A stretch of 35,113 nt of DNA from Paulinella micropora (GCA_009731375.1 BJOX01000058.1:194937-230049); one strand, 5' to 3'. Shown: positions 1 to 10,203, numbered from the stretch's first letter. Made by a program: numbers and translations. The notes: generated from the letters alone by a model not told the origin.

Positions 1-31
<31 letters not shown>

Positions 32-32
32 G

Positions 33-117
<85 letters not shown>

Positions 118-165
118 TCTCTCTATCTCTTCTCTCTCTCTCTTTCTTCTCTCTTCTCTTTCTCT

Positions 166-207
<42 letters not shown>
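1..207. repeat. (TC)n microsatellite, imperfect
   Basis: Almost pure TC dinucleotide with scattered TTC and TATC interruptions, running in from the window edge. A short non-repetitive piece (208-240) separates it from the next array. Together with the TATC array it most likely forms the downstream part of an intron before the exon at 400; that assignment is inference. Confidence 0.95.
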
Positions 208-209
<2 letters not shown>

Positions 210-240
210 TCTTCGCCCACCAAGCAACGGCCCAACGACC

Positions 241-256
241 TCTATCTATCTATCTG

Positions 257-291
<35 letters not shown>

Positions 292-296
292 GTCTG

Positions 297-330
<34 letters not shown>

Positions 331-366
331 CATCCGTCCATCCATCTAATTATCAATCTAATCCAT
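241..366. repeat. (TATC)n array grading into degenerate CATC/CTAAT sequence
   Basis: TATC tetranucleotides with a few TGTC variants (from 254 and near 290), then CATC and CGTC variants and degenerate copies such as CTAAT after about 340. The repeat has no stop codon in the frame of the downstream exon, so that frame stays open through it. This is a property of the repeat and is not evidence of coding. Confidence 0.9.
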
Positions 367-399
367 CTAATCTATGTAATCTATCTCATCTATCTGCAG
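367..399 (+). promoter_or_regulatory. Candidate 3' splice site (branch point, polypyrimidine tract, AG)
   Basis: The sequence changes from degenerate TCTA repeat to GC-rich coding-like sequence just after TATCTGCAG, whose AG is at 398-399. A CTAAT at 367-371 lies about 29 nt upstream of the AG, a good branch-point distance. The pyrimidine-rich stretch in between is itself microsatellite-derived. The downstream frame has no ATG near its start (it would begin at a GTG at 403), which argues that the exon starts at a splice junction near 400. Confidence 0.6.
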
Positions 400-1803
400 C
401 ACGTGGCCGAGACCGCCTCTCCGCCTCCCCAGCATGTCTCCTCCCCCGCCTCCTCTCCCGCCTCCTCCTCCGCCTCTTCCTCCTCCAACTCCCGCACTTC
501 CTCCATGACCTCTTCGGCCGACCAGGAGGCGGAGGAGGCGGACACAGAAGCACCAGGCCGGCAAGCTGCTAGCGCGGCGCATGCAGCACACGCGGGCGAC
601 AGCGGGGCAGCGGATAGCGGAACTGCTGCAGCGCGCACTGTCGGACCTGCTGCACGCTCTGCCCCCACCACCACCTCCGCTTCCGCTCCCGGCACTCCCC
701 CTGCCCTTCACTACACTCTCAACCCCACAGCCGCCATCACCTCTCCTGAATCCCCTCAGACCCGTTCTGAGGACATGGCAGGCCCGAAGCCGCCTATGTC
801 TCCTCTCGCGCTATCCATCGCCAACATCTCCGCCTCGTTGGAAACCGAGGCGAGCGAGCGAGAAAGCGGGCGACGGTCGGCGTCTAGCCGTCCCAGAACA
901 CCCGCCAAGAAAAAGACTCCACCCACCACCCCGACCTCTGCAGACTCGAGTATGGCTGCCGCTGGAGCTGCCACCGGTGGCGGGAATATTGCGGCGGAGG
1001 AGAAGTCGTCGGCTGCGCATGCCTCCCACCCGTCCCTACCTAGCTCCCTCAACGCTTCGGTCGACTCCGAGGCCTCCTCGTTGAGCTCTCCGTTCTTGCC
1101 TCCTCTCAACCACAACTCCTTTAGCAACAAGACCATGCCGATCACGCCGCTCCGTGCGTCCACGGACGGGTCTGGCGATGCCACAATCGATTGGCCCGCC
1201 TTACCCAGCACGAAAACCACCCCTTTAACATCCTCGGTCTCCAACCCGTTTTCTTCTAAGTGGTCCGCGCGGGTTTCCCCGTCCAAAGCCAACGAACCAG
1301 ACTCGACCTCCACCTCCTCTTCGCCGAGCAATCGCAAGCACAAAACCAACCGCTCTCGTACGCGTAGCAGCAGCCGGCGCTCCTCCACGGCCAGCTCGAG
1401 CGGCGAGCGAGAGGAAATCCTGGCACAGATCGCGCAGCAGCAGCAGGCAGGACCCACCCAAATAGCAGGCGCGTGGAGGCGGCCTAGCTTGACGAGACAG
1501 CCAAGCGGTTCGAGCAGACACACCCAAGCACAGGCTGAGAACATTCCTGTAGCCTTGAATGGAGATGGTAATAATAACTCCAGCGGTAAGGACAGTCATG
1601 GCAGTAGCTCGGGACCGCCTGGCCCGTCTGCTGAAAGTAGTGCACGGTCGGTACAAGATGCCGAAAGGACAGAACACACCGAGGCTGCGGCTAAGTCCAG
1701 TGAGACTCAGGGTTTCAAGTCACCGAAGAAGAAGAAAGGACACAAAAAAAAGAGGGAAAGAGAGAAGAAGAAGTCACGACTAGTGCCCGGTCAAAGTAGT
1801 TAA
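400..1803 (+). CDS. Ser/Pro/Ala-rich low-complexity protein with Lys-rich tail, probable terminal exon
   Basis: Open frame ending in tandem TAA stops (1801-1806); residue numbers here count from the GTG at 403. I do not recognise the protein. Residues 1-120 are Ser/Pro/Ala/Thr-rich with an acidic patch. The middle has Ser-rich blocks and a DWPALPS segment. Residues about 310-340 form an Arg/Ser-rich stretch (RSRTRSSSRRSS) followed by EREE, then a short Gln run near 345. Residues about 439-460 are strongly basic (SPKKKKGHKKKREREKKK), resembling a nuclear localisation or nucleic-acid-binding tail. No transmembrane segment, signal peptide or folded domain is evident, so it is probably intrinsically disordered. 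The GC-rich composition stops at the stop codon and AT-rich sequence follows, which supports this strand and end. The absence of a credible ATG suggests the N-terminus lies in an upstream exon outside or before the arrays. An overlapping 262-residue minus-strand frame is judged a shadow. Confidence 0.72.
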   Translation, partial: HVAETASPPPQHVSSPASSPASSSASSSSNSRTSSMTSSADQEAEEADTEAPGRQAASAAHAAHAGDSGAADSGTAAARTVGPAARSAPTTTSASAPGTPPALHYTLNPTAAITSPESPQTRSEDMAGPKPPMSPLALSIANISASLETEASERESGRRSASSRPRTPAKKKTPPTTPTSADSSMAAAGAATGGGNIAAEEKSSAAHASHPSLPSSLNASVDSEASSLSSPFLPPLNHNSFSNKTMPITPLRASTDGSGDATIDWPALPSTKTTPLTSSVSNPFSSKWSARVSPSKANEPDSTSTSSSPSNRKHKTNRSRTRSSSRRSSTASSSGEREEILAQIAQQQQAGPTQIAGAWRRPSLTRQPSGSSRHTQAQAENIPVALNGDGNNNSSGKDSHGSSSGPPGPSAESSARSVQDAERTEHTEAAAKSSETQGFKSPKKKKGHKKKREREKKKSRLVPGQSS

Positions 1804-2782
1804 TAATCTAATCAGGAATAAGATTATGATTACCGTCGGGTACTACTGTAGTATATTTAATTAGTATTATATATTAATTCAAGTTCATTGATTATTAACT
1901 GAGCAACTTGTATACTAGTATAATATTCTTTCTCTATCCTCTTTTTTGTTTTGAGTAGATTCCTATTAAATTGCATTATTAGCATGTTTCCAACCGGTTT
2001 CTGAGTCCACAGAGAAGTTCACATTTTCGTAAGTACAATATATTATAATAGTGAACTCGGGCGAAAGGTTTCGGCTTCTCGTGCACAGCAATGCTCACAG
2101 AGGCAAACGATTGTCTTCTAGCAAGAAAGGGAGCGAGGGTCGAACCGGCGATCGGTCCTCTGATCTTTCACACTGAGTAAGCATTTGGTTATTTAAAAAA
2201 CTATTATTTTGAAAGTTATAGAGAGTGGTGTTCAGTATATTATCGGGCCCAGTCGTGCTAGTGAGTTGAATGATCATGGGCCGAACTCTAAACACATGTT
2301 CGAAGTGGAGATTTTGATTGATCGAGTCCGGCTGAGCCCGGGTCGACTCGATTGCCAGGCTGTGACGCCCGGGATCGTTCAAATTCGGGCCGGCTGTGCG
2401 ATCCGGCGCTGCTGATGGTTGCAACAGTTGCTGATAGTTGTGGCTGAAATTTCAACCGAATCATGTCAGCGAACCAAGTTGACTCAGATTCATAGCTTAC
2501 AAGTGGCCTAATAATAATACTATGACCATTTATGTAATATCCAATAATGAGTATTATTTAATTATCTATCCAAATTTGTCAGACGGTAGTAACAGTTTTA
2601 AAACAGTGTGATGTTTGATTTGAGTCCACGAGCGGCCACTCCCAATCAACTATTAATATCGCAAGGCAAGTAGGAACACGAAGAGATATTACTAGTAATA
2701 CAACTTATAACTGACGAAAGTGGTTATTGATCAGAACACAGAAAGAAAAGGTCATGGGACGTGATTTAAAATAAAGTTATAC
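1804..2782. other. AT-rich 3' flank, no gene seen
   Basis: Non-repetitive, AT-rich sequence following the stop codon, presumably 3' UTR then intergenic. I see no canonical AATAAA just after the stop; ATTAAA-like and AATAAG variants are present but not decisive. A more GC-rich island at 2230-2420 holds short frames on both strands (68 and 109 codons) with no recognisable domain. A tRNA-like fragment is listed separately at 2100-2190. Confidence 0.6.
2100..2190 (-). mobile_element. Possible decayed tRNA-derived SINE head
   Basis: Read on the minus strand, this stretch contains GGTTCGACCC, close to a Pol III B box (GGTTCGANTCC), and about 30 nt upstream ACTCAGTG, a weak A box match. The spacing suits a tRNA-related promoter, but no acceptor stem is evident, so an intact tRNA gene is unlikely. 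It differs in sequence from the SINE family at 7797-10106. The assignment rests on these two short matches only. Confidence 0.35.
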
Positions 2783-2898
2783 AAACACACACACACACAA
2801 ACACACACACATACACACACACACACACATATGTGCGTGTGTGTGTGTGTGTATACTTAAAAATGGGGACGAGGGGGGGGGGGGGGGGGGGGGGGGGG
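2783..2898. repeat. (CA)n then (TG)n, ending in a 26-G run
   Basis: CA repeats to about 2828 turn at CATATG into TG repeats to about 2852, making a mirrored CA/TG junction able to pair with itself. After a short unique piece a run of 26 G (2873-2898) meets CCCG and then a 126-N gap (2903-3028). Confidence 0.9.
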
Positions 2899-3028
2899 CC
2901 CGNNNNNNNNNNNNNNNNNNNNNNNNNNNNNNNNNNNNNNNNNNNNNNNNNNNNNNNNNNNNNNNNNNNNNNNNNNNNNNNNNNNNNNNNNNNNNNNNNN
3001 NNNNNNNNNNNNNNNNNNNNNNNNNNNN

Positions 3029-3062
<34 letters not shown>

Positions 3063-3173
3063 AAGTTTTTTCACTGTTGCACGTCATCGATAAAAATAAA
3101 TAAATAAATAAAATAAAATAAAAAAGGGGGGGGGGGGGGGGGGGGGGGTGCGTGAGTGTGCACGCGCGCGCGC

Positions 3174-3215
<42 letters not shown>

Positions 3216-3228
3216 TCATGAACATGTT
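3029..3228. repeat. (AC)n, AAATA repeats, 23-G run and CG/GT tract
   Basis: AC repeats leave the gap, followed by a unique piece, AAAT/AAAAT repeats (3095-3125), 23 consecutive G (3126-3148), then alternating CGCG (about 3161-3176) continuing into (GT)n to about 3214. The alternating purine-pyrimidine CG/GT tract is the classical composition for Z-DNA. Confidence 0.9.
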
Positions 3229-3301
3229 AGAGTCACCAATCCGAAATTTATTTCCAGGGTACGAGAGCCACCCCAGGCTAGCTTTTTGCTGAGCTGGGAT
3301 G

Positions 3302-3303
3302 GG

Positions 3304-3391
<88 letters not shown>

Positions 3392-3436
3392 CATCCATCT
3401 ATCCATCCATCCATCCATCCATCCATCCATCCATCC

Positions 3437-3501
<65 letters not shown>

Positions 3502-3537
3502 CTATCTTGACTCCCTCGCACCCGTGACGGGAAAATT

Positions 3538-3620
<83 letters not shown>
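3302..3620. repeat. (TATC)n arrays with CATC block and a 35-bp core
   Basis: TATC tetranucleotide from 3304 with a CATC-rich segment at about 3390-3440. It is interrupted at 3502-3537 by a non-repetitive core containing CACCCGTGACGGG and then resumes to 3620. Confidence 0.95.
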
Positions 3621-3675
3621 GTGGGAGTGTAACTGTATCTCAAAAGAACGGAATGTGCGCCCCAATGCGCCCCAC

Positions 3676-3901
<226 letters not shown>

Positions 3902-3989
<88 letters not shown>

Positions 3990-4184
3990 GACATACGTAC
4001 ATACGTATGTATGTACATACGTACATACATACATATATACATACATAAATACATACATAAATACATACATACACACATACATACATACATACATACACAT
4101 ACATACATACATACGTATATACATACATACATACATACATACATACATACATACATACATACATACATACATACATACATACAT

Positions 4185-4185
<1 letters not shown>
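3902..4185. repeat. (TA)n then (ACAT)n arrays
   Basis: Alternating TA to about 3985, with a TATG interruption near 3944-3954. It is followed by ACAT/ACGT tetranucleotides with palindromic TACGTA and TACGTATGTATGTACATACG segments near 3992-4025, then long ACAT to 4185. Confidence 0.95.
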
Positions 4186-4660
<475 letters not shown>

Positions 4661-4815
4661 CTGTGTGCTGTGTGTGCGCAGTGTGCAGNNNNNNNNNNTG
4701 TTGTTATTTTCATAGTCATTGTCTGTCGTCTTGGTTGCAAATCTGGTGGTGGTGGTGGTGGCGGTGGTGGTCGTCGTCGTCGTTCTTGTTGTTGTTGTTG
4801 TTGTTGTTTTTGTTT

Positions 4816-4852
<37 letters not shown>

Positions 4853-5045
4853 GGTGGTGGTGGTGTGGTGGTGGTGGTGTGGTTATCGCTGTTTTTTCCG
4901 TCGTCGTTGTGTTTGTCGTTGTGGTTGCTGTTGTGGTGGCTGTTGTGCTTGCTGTTGTGGTTGCTGTTGTGGTTGCTGTTGTGGTTGCTGTTGTGGTGGT
5001 TGCTGTTGTGGTTGCTGTTGTGGTTGCTGTTGTGGTTGCTTTTCT
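4661..5045. repeat. TGG/TGT arrays and TGTTGTGGTTGC minisatellite
   Basis: After a short unique piece and a 10-N gap (4689-4698), GT-rich trinucleotides (TGG, TCG, TGT) run to about 4870. From about 4915 to 5040 a 12-bp unit, TGTTGTGGTTGC, repeats about ten times with small variants. The strand is strongly G/T biased. Confidence 0.9.
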
Positions 5046-5179
5046 CGCCTCGAATCCTAGGGACATCTCTTCAACCAAAACGTCAATACACATACCTTTG
5101 AGTAAGCCTCCGCAGACCGCAACTGCGGGTTCTAAAAGAGGCAAGGAGAAAAAGACAGCAGAGGGGACATTAAGGCAAA

Positions 5180-5310
5180 GGATGGGGAAATAAAGGCAGC
5201 AGACGGGGCAATAAAGGCAGCAGGTGGGACAATAAAGGCAATAGATGGGACAATAAAGGCAACATATAGGGCAATAAAGGCAGCAGATGGGGCAATAAAG
5301 GGAGTCGTGG
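5180..5310 (+). repeat. ~21-bp minisatellite (AATAAAGGCAGCAGAT unit), six copies
   Basis: Unit of about 20-21 bp with conserved AATAAAGGCAGCAGATGGGG and the middle variable (CAGCAGA, CAATAGA, CAACATA). Each unit carries AATAAA on the plus strand. The same unit is found in inverted orientation at the far end of the window (34437-35005), so this is a dispersed minisatellite family. Confidence 0.9.
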
Positions 5311-5315
5311 GGTAA

Positions 5316-5600
5316 CCACACAACACACGCTTTTTTGCAGTCATGCGCACGCTGTTCGCACTCCGTTCGCACACCGTTCGCACAATGGCCTCACACAATC
5401 TTTGCCCAGTCTTCGCAATGGTTCGCACAATGGTTCATGTTATTTTGTTCATACCATCGTTCACACAACACTGTGTTCGCACAATCTTCCACACAATGTT
5501 TTCACGCAAGCTTTTTGCACAATGGCTTACGAGTGTGTTCGCACAATCTCTTCCACACAATGTTTCACGCTAGATTTTTTGCACAATGGGTTACGAGCGT
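5316..5600. repeat. TTCGCACA-rich region with 62-bp tandem duplication
   Basis: The words TTCGCACA, TTCGCAC and GCACAATGG recur throughout. A clear tandem pair begins TGTGTTCGCACAATC at 5472 and 5534 (62-bp period), each copy ending TTTTTGCACAATGG(C/G)TTACGAG. The upstream part is a more degenerate version of the same words. No frame looks coding. Confidence 0.8.
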
Positions 5601-5740
5601 TCGCAGTTGCTCCTGGGCTAAGTCCGAAAGCAGGACAAACATAGCCGACATCAGGTCCACGCGAACAGTTTTATCTATATCCATATGCAAGACACACACT
5701 GATAGATAGATTACTGTCTTCAGTTCCTGCTGTAAAGCCC
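5601..5740. other. Short non-repetitive island
   Basis: About 140 bp of non-repetitive sequence between the TTCGCACA region and a GATA array. No gene, RNA or mobile element recognised. Confidence 0.5.
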
Positions 5741-6720
<980 letters not shown>

Positions 6721-6767
6721 GCCACATAGGTAACAAGTTGACCAGTTAAGATGGGAGGTGAAGACAA

Positions 6768-7590
6768 CGAAAACTTTCCGGTATTCGCGGGTGATTTCTC
6801 CCCGAAAAATTGGACAAGACGGCGAAACTTTCGCGGAATTTCCGGGTGATTTCTCCCCCCGGAAACTTACCACCTCTTTTGGCCTAACGAGACAAGACGG
6901 CGAAACTTTCGCGGAATTTCCGGGTGATTTTTCCCCCCGGAAACTTACCACCTCTTTAGCCTAACGAGACAAGACGGCGAAACTTTCGCGGAATTTCCGG
7001 GTGATTTCTCCCCCCCGGAAACTTACCACCTCTTTTGGCCTAACGAGACAAGACGCCGGCGAAACTTTCGCGGAATTTCCGGTGATTTCGGCGAAACTTT
7101 CGCGGAATTTTCGGGTGATTTCTCCCCCCGGAAACTTACCACCTCTTTGGCCTAACGAGACAAGACGCCGGCGAAACTTTCGCGGAATTTCCGGGTGATT
7201 TTTCCCCCCGGAAACTTACCACCTCTTTAGCCTAACGAGACAAGACGGCGAAACTTTCGCGGAATTTCCGGGTGATTTCTCCCCCCCGGAAACTTACCAC
7301 CTCTTTTGGCCTAACGAGACAAGACGCCGGCGAAACTTTCGCGGAATTTCCGGTGATTTCGGCGAAACTTTCGCGGAATTTTCGGGTGATTTCTCCCCCC
7401 GGAAACTTACCACCTCTTTGGCCTAACGAGACAAGACGCCGGCGAAACTTTCGCGGAATTTCCGGTGATTGCGGCGAAACTTTCGCGGAATTCCGGTGAT
7501 TTCGGCGAAACTTTCGCGGAATTTCCGGTGATTTCGGCGAAACTTTCGCGGAATTTCCGGTGTCCCGGAAATTTTACCACGTCTTCGCCT
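6768..7590 (+). repeat. Palindromic satellite with 32-bp subunit and 271-bp higher-order repeat
   Basis: The word GGCGAAACTTTCGCGG starts at 6821, 6899, 6976, 7058, 7090, 7170, 7247, 7329, 7361, 7441, 7473, 7504 and 7536. It contains two odd palindromes, GCGAAA-C-TTTCGC and CGGAA-T-TTCCG. Most units are 77-82 bp and end CTAACGAGACAAGAC. Those at 7058, 7329 and 7441 onward contain an extra 32-bp subunit. GACAAGAC landmarks at 6968, 7047, 7159 recur at 7239, 7318, 7430, exactly 271 bp later. The last four copies are pure 31-32 bp repeats. The first unit (6768-6820) is diverged. Short open frames here are by-products of the repeat. Confidence 0.93.
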
Positions 7591-7616
7591 GCCGTTTCGT
7601 ATGCTGGCCGTGCAAG

Positions 7617-7725
7617 TTGTACGTGTGTATGTATTCATGTATGTATGCATGTATGTATGTATGTATGTATGTATGTATGTATGTATGTATATATGTATGT
7701 CATGGCACGACCTGACATGATACGA

Positions 7726-7778
<53 letters not shown>

Positions 7779-7796
7779 GTATTATCATTATTATTT
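7617..7796. repeat. (TATG)n and (ATT)n arrays
   Basis: TATG tetranucleotides (7624-7700), a short GACATGA/GACATTA piece, then ATT trinucleotide from 7727 up to the first SINE copy. Confidence 0.95.
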
Positions 7797-8061
7797 GGAC
7801 ACCGTGATAGCCCAGTGGTCAAGTTCTACCATCTGGGCCCTGTCGCCAGTTCGATCCCGTCGGTGCCACCAGTATTTTCATTGAACATACCGGTCCGTCT
7901 GGACCAGTATTTTCATTGAACATACCGGTCCGTCTGGAAGTGTTGGAACTGCCCTTGCGGGGGTGTCATTAGAGCCTATCGTCAATTCTTCGTACTCCCC
8001 TCACGGGTGAGACGATGGAGGCGCATGTGCAGAAATGCATCAGCCATTGACAGAGAAGCAC
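7797..8061 (+). mobile_element. tRNA-derived SINE-like element, copy 1
   Basis: The head reads as a tRNA relative: TAGCCCAGTGGTCAAG fits a Pol III A box, AGTTCGATCCCG a B box, and 5' CACCG pairs with CGGTG before CCACCA. The tRNA-unrelated body contains a 35-bp direct duplication (CCAGTATTTTCATTGAAC..., starting 7868 and 7903), the hairpin CTCACGGGTGAG, and a 3' end ATTGACAGAGAAGCAC. It is followed by (TAT)n. No target-site duplication can be recognised because both flanks are ATT repeat. Non-autonomous; it would need a LINE partner, which is not in this window. Confidence 0.8.
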
Positions 8062-8139
<78 letters not shown>

Positions 8140-8149
8140 TATTAGTATT

Positions 8150-8205
<56 letters not shown>

Positions 8206-8210
8206 TATTA
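8062..8210. repeat. (ATT)n between SINE copies 1 and 2
   Basis: Near-perfect ATT trinucleotide with occasional ACT and AGT units. It serves as the 3' tail of copy 1 and the 5' flank of copy 2. Confidence 0.97.
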
Positions 8211-8212
8211 GT

Positions 8213-8440
8213 GGCACCGCGATAGCCAGTGGTTAAGGTCTACCATCTGGGACCTGTCGCCAGTTCGATTCCCGTCGGTGCCAGTATTTTCAAAGGATAT
8301 TTTCTTTGAAAGTATTGGTCTGTCTGGAAGGCTTGGAGCAGCCTTCAGTAGAGCCTATCGTCAAATCTTCGTACTCCCCTCACGGGTGAGACAATGGAGG
8401 CACATGTGCAGAAATGCATTCGCCATTGACTGACAAGCAC
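8213..8440 (+). mobile_element. tRNA-derived SINE-like element, copy 2
   Basis: Most tRNA-like copy: the 5' GGCACCG pairs perfectly (7 bp) with CGGTGCC at the end of the tRNA-like head, and the B box reads AGTTCGATTCCCG. It lacks the CCA after the stem and has only one copy of the 35-bp body segment, with GTATTTTCAAAGGATATTTTC replacing part of it. The 3' end reads ATTGACTGACAAGCAC. About 228 bp, followed by (TAT)n. Confidence 0.8.
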
Positions 8441-8506
<66 letters not shown>

Positions 8507-8508
8507 GA

Positions 8509-8547
<39 letters not shown>

Positions 8548-8554
8548 GTATTAA

Positions 8555-8611
<57 letters not shown>

Positions 8612-8649
8612 CATTATTATTATTATTATTATTATTATTGTTATTATTG

Positions 8650-8733
<84 letters not shown>
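8441..8733. repeat. (ATT)n array, about 290 bp
   Basis: ATT trinucleotide with scattered ATG, GTT and CGT variants. Tail of SINE copy 2. Confidence 0.97.
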
Positions 8734-8888
8734 GGGAGTACATAGGCCATTGGTCCTTTTCCATGGGCTGATTGGTATAAAGCTCCTAGAGTAATGTTCT
8801 ATGCCGTCACTTCCTTTATTCCACCGATTGGTGTGGAGACTTTCCTTATGGAATGGAGGACTGGATGCACATGGCCTTTTGGCTCAGC
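8734..8888. other. Non-repetitive island before a gap
   Basis: About 155 bp of non-repetitive sequence between an ATT array and a 235-N gap (8889-9123). No recognisable gene or element. Confidence 0.5.
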
Positions 8889-9139
8889 NNNNNNNNNNNN
8901 NNNNNNNNNNNNNNNNNNNNNNNNNNNNNNNNNNNNNNNNNNNNNNNNNNNNNNNNNNNNNNNNNNNNNNNNNNNNNNNNNNNNNNNNNNNNNNNNNNNN
9001 NNNNNNNNNNNNNNNNNNNNNNNNNNNNNNNNNNNNNNNNNNNNNNNNNNNNNNNNNNNNNNNNNNNNNNNNNNNNNNNNNNNNNNNNNNNNNNNNNNNN
9101 NNNNNNNNNNNNNNNNNNNNNNNATATTATTATTATTAC

Positions 9140-9185
<46 letters not shown>

Positions 9186-9186
9186 T

Positions 9187-9332
9187 GGACACCATGATAG
9201 CCCAGTGGTCAAGTTCTACCATCTGGGCCCTGTCGCCAGTTCAATTCCCGTCGGTGCCACCAGTATTTTCATTGAACATACCGATCCGTCTGGACCAGTA
9301 TTTTCATTGAACATATACCGGCCCGTCTGGAA
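9187..9332 (+). mobile_element. tRNA-derived SINE-like element, copy 3 (cut by gap)
   Basis: Preceded by (ATT)n. Same head as copy 1 (A box TAGCCCAGTGGTCAAG, B box AGTTCAATTCCCG with a G-to-A change) and the same 35-bp duplication in the body, with a few substitutions. It runs into a 59-N gap (9333-9391), and the sequence beyond the gap (9392-9648) does not match the SINE body. The copy is either truncated or misassembled there. Confidence 0.75.
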
Positions 9333-9391
9333 NNNNNNNNNNNNNNNNNNNNNNNNNNNNNNNNNNNNNNNNNNNNNNNNNNNNNNNNNNN

Positions 9392-9648
9392 TGTGACGCC
9401 AACTCATAACCCTTTGGTGGTAGATGCTGGGGAGGAGGGTCGTTGCGCGCGTAAAAGATCTTAAACTCCGCATATGGTGGTTGATAGCCCAGGACCCAGC
9501 AGACACCAGATTGTTATGGGTGGGGTTTCGAGGCAGCTCTAGCAACCGCGCTTGGTGTATGCACTTGCACATTCGGTGACGTCTTGCAAGAGGTTGCTGG
9601 GACTGCGGAATAACCTCGGCTTAGTGCAGTCTTGCCCTCAGGAGCTCC
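9392..9648. other. Non-repetitive island between gaps
   Basis: About 257 bp of single-copy sequence flanked by N on both sides. No coding frame with recognisable content, and no RNA gene seen. Confidence 0.5.
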
Positions 9649-9814
9649 NNNNNNNNNNNNNNNNNNNNNNNNNNNNNNNNNNNNNNNNNNNNNNNNNNNN
9701 NNNNNNNNNNNNNNNNNNNNNNNNNNNNNNNNNNNNNNNNNNNNNNNNNNNNNNNNNNNNNNNNNNNNNNNNNNNNNNNNNNNNNNNNNNNNNNNNNNNN
9801 NNNNNNNNNNNNNN

Positions 9815-9863
<49 letters not shown>

Positions 9864-9875
9864 GTTGTTGTTATT

Positions 9876-10106
9876 GGACACCGTGATAGCCCAGTGGTCA
9901 AGTTCTACCATCTGGGCCCTGTCGCCAGTTCGATTCCCGTCGGTGCCACCAGTATTTTCATTGAACATACCGGTCCGTCTGGAAGTGTTGGAACTGCCCT
10001 TGCGGGGGTGTCATTAGAGCTTATCGTCAATTCTTCGTACTCCCCTCACGGGTGAGACGATGGAGGCGCATGTGCAGAAATGCATCAGCCATTGACAGAG
10101 AAGCAC
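9876..10106 (+). mobile_element. tRNA-derived SINE-like element, copy 4
   Basis: About 231 bp, flanked on both sides by ATT/GTT trinucleotide. Nearly identical to copy 1 but with a single copy of the 35-bp body segment, so the duplication is polymorphic within the family. A box, B box, CCACCA and 3' end AGAGAAGCAC are all present. Confidence 0.8.
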
Positions 10107-10123
10107 TATTGTTGTTGTTGTTG

Positions 10124-10203
<80 letters not shown>

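Noticed and set aside
756-1544. 262-codon minus-strand frame opposite the Ser-rich exon
   Set aside because: The plus frame is longer, ends at tandem stops exactly where composition changes and has a coherent basic tail. The minus frame is best read as a shadow of GC-rich codons.
2209-2424. Overlapping 68- and 109-codon frames on opposite strands
   Set aside because: No domain, no supporting context, and the minus frame runs through the tRNA-like fragment; likely chance frames.
7001-7499. Short identical frames (65-75 codons) repeated in the satellite
   Set aside because: Their identity reflects the 271-bp higher-order repeat of DNA; there is no other coding evidence.
7797-7872. Functional tRNA gene
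   Set aside because: Although A and B boxes and CCA are present, T-stem pairing is poor, no clear anticodon arm forms, and the segment is always followed by the same non-tRNA body, as expected of a SINE head.
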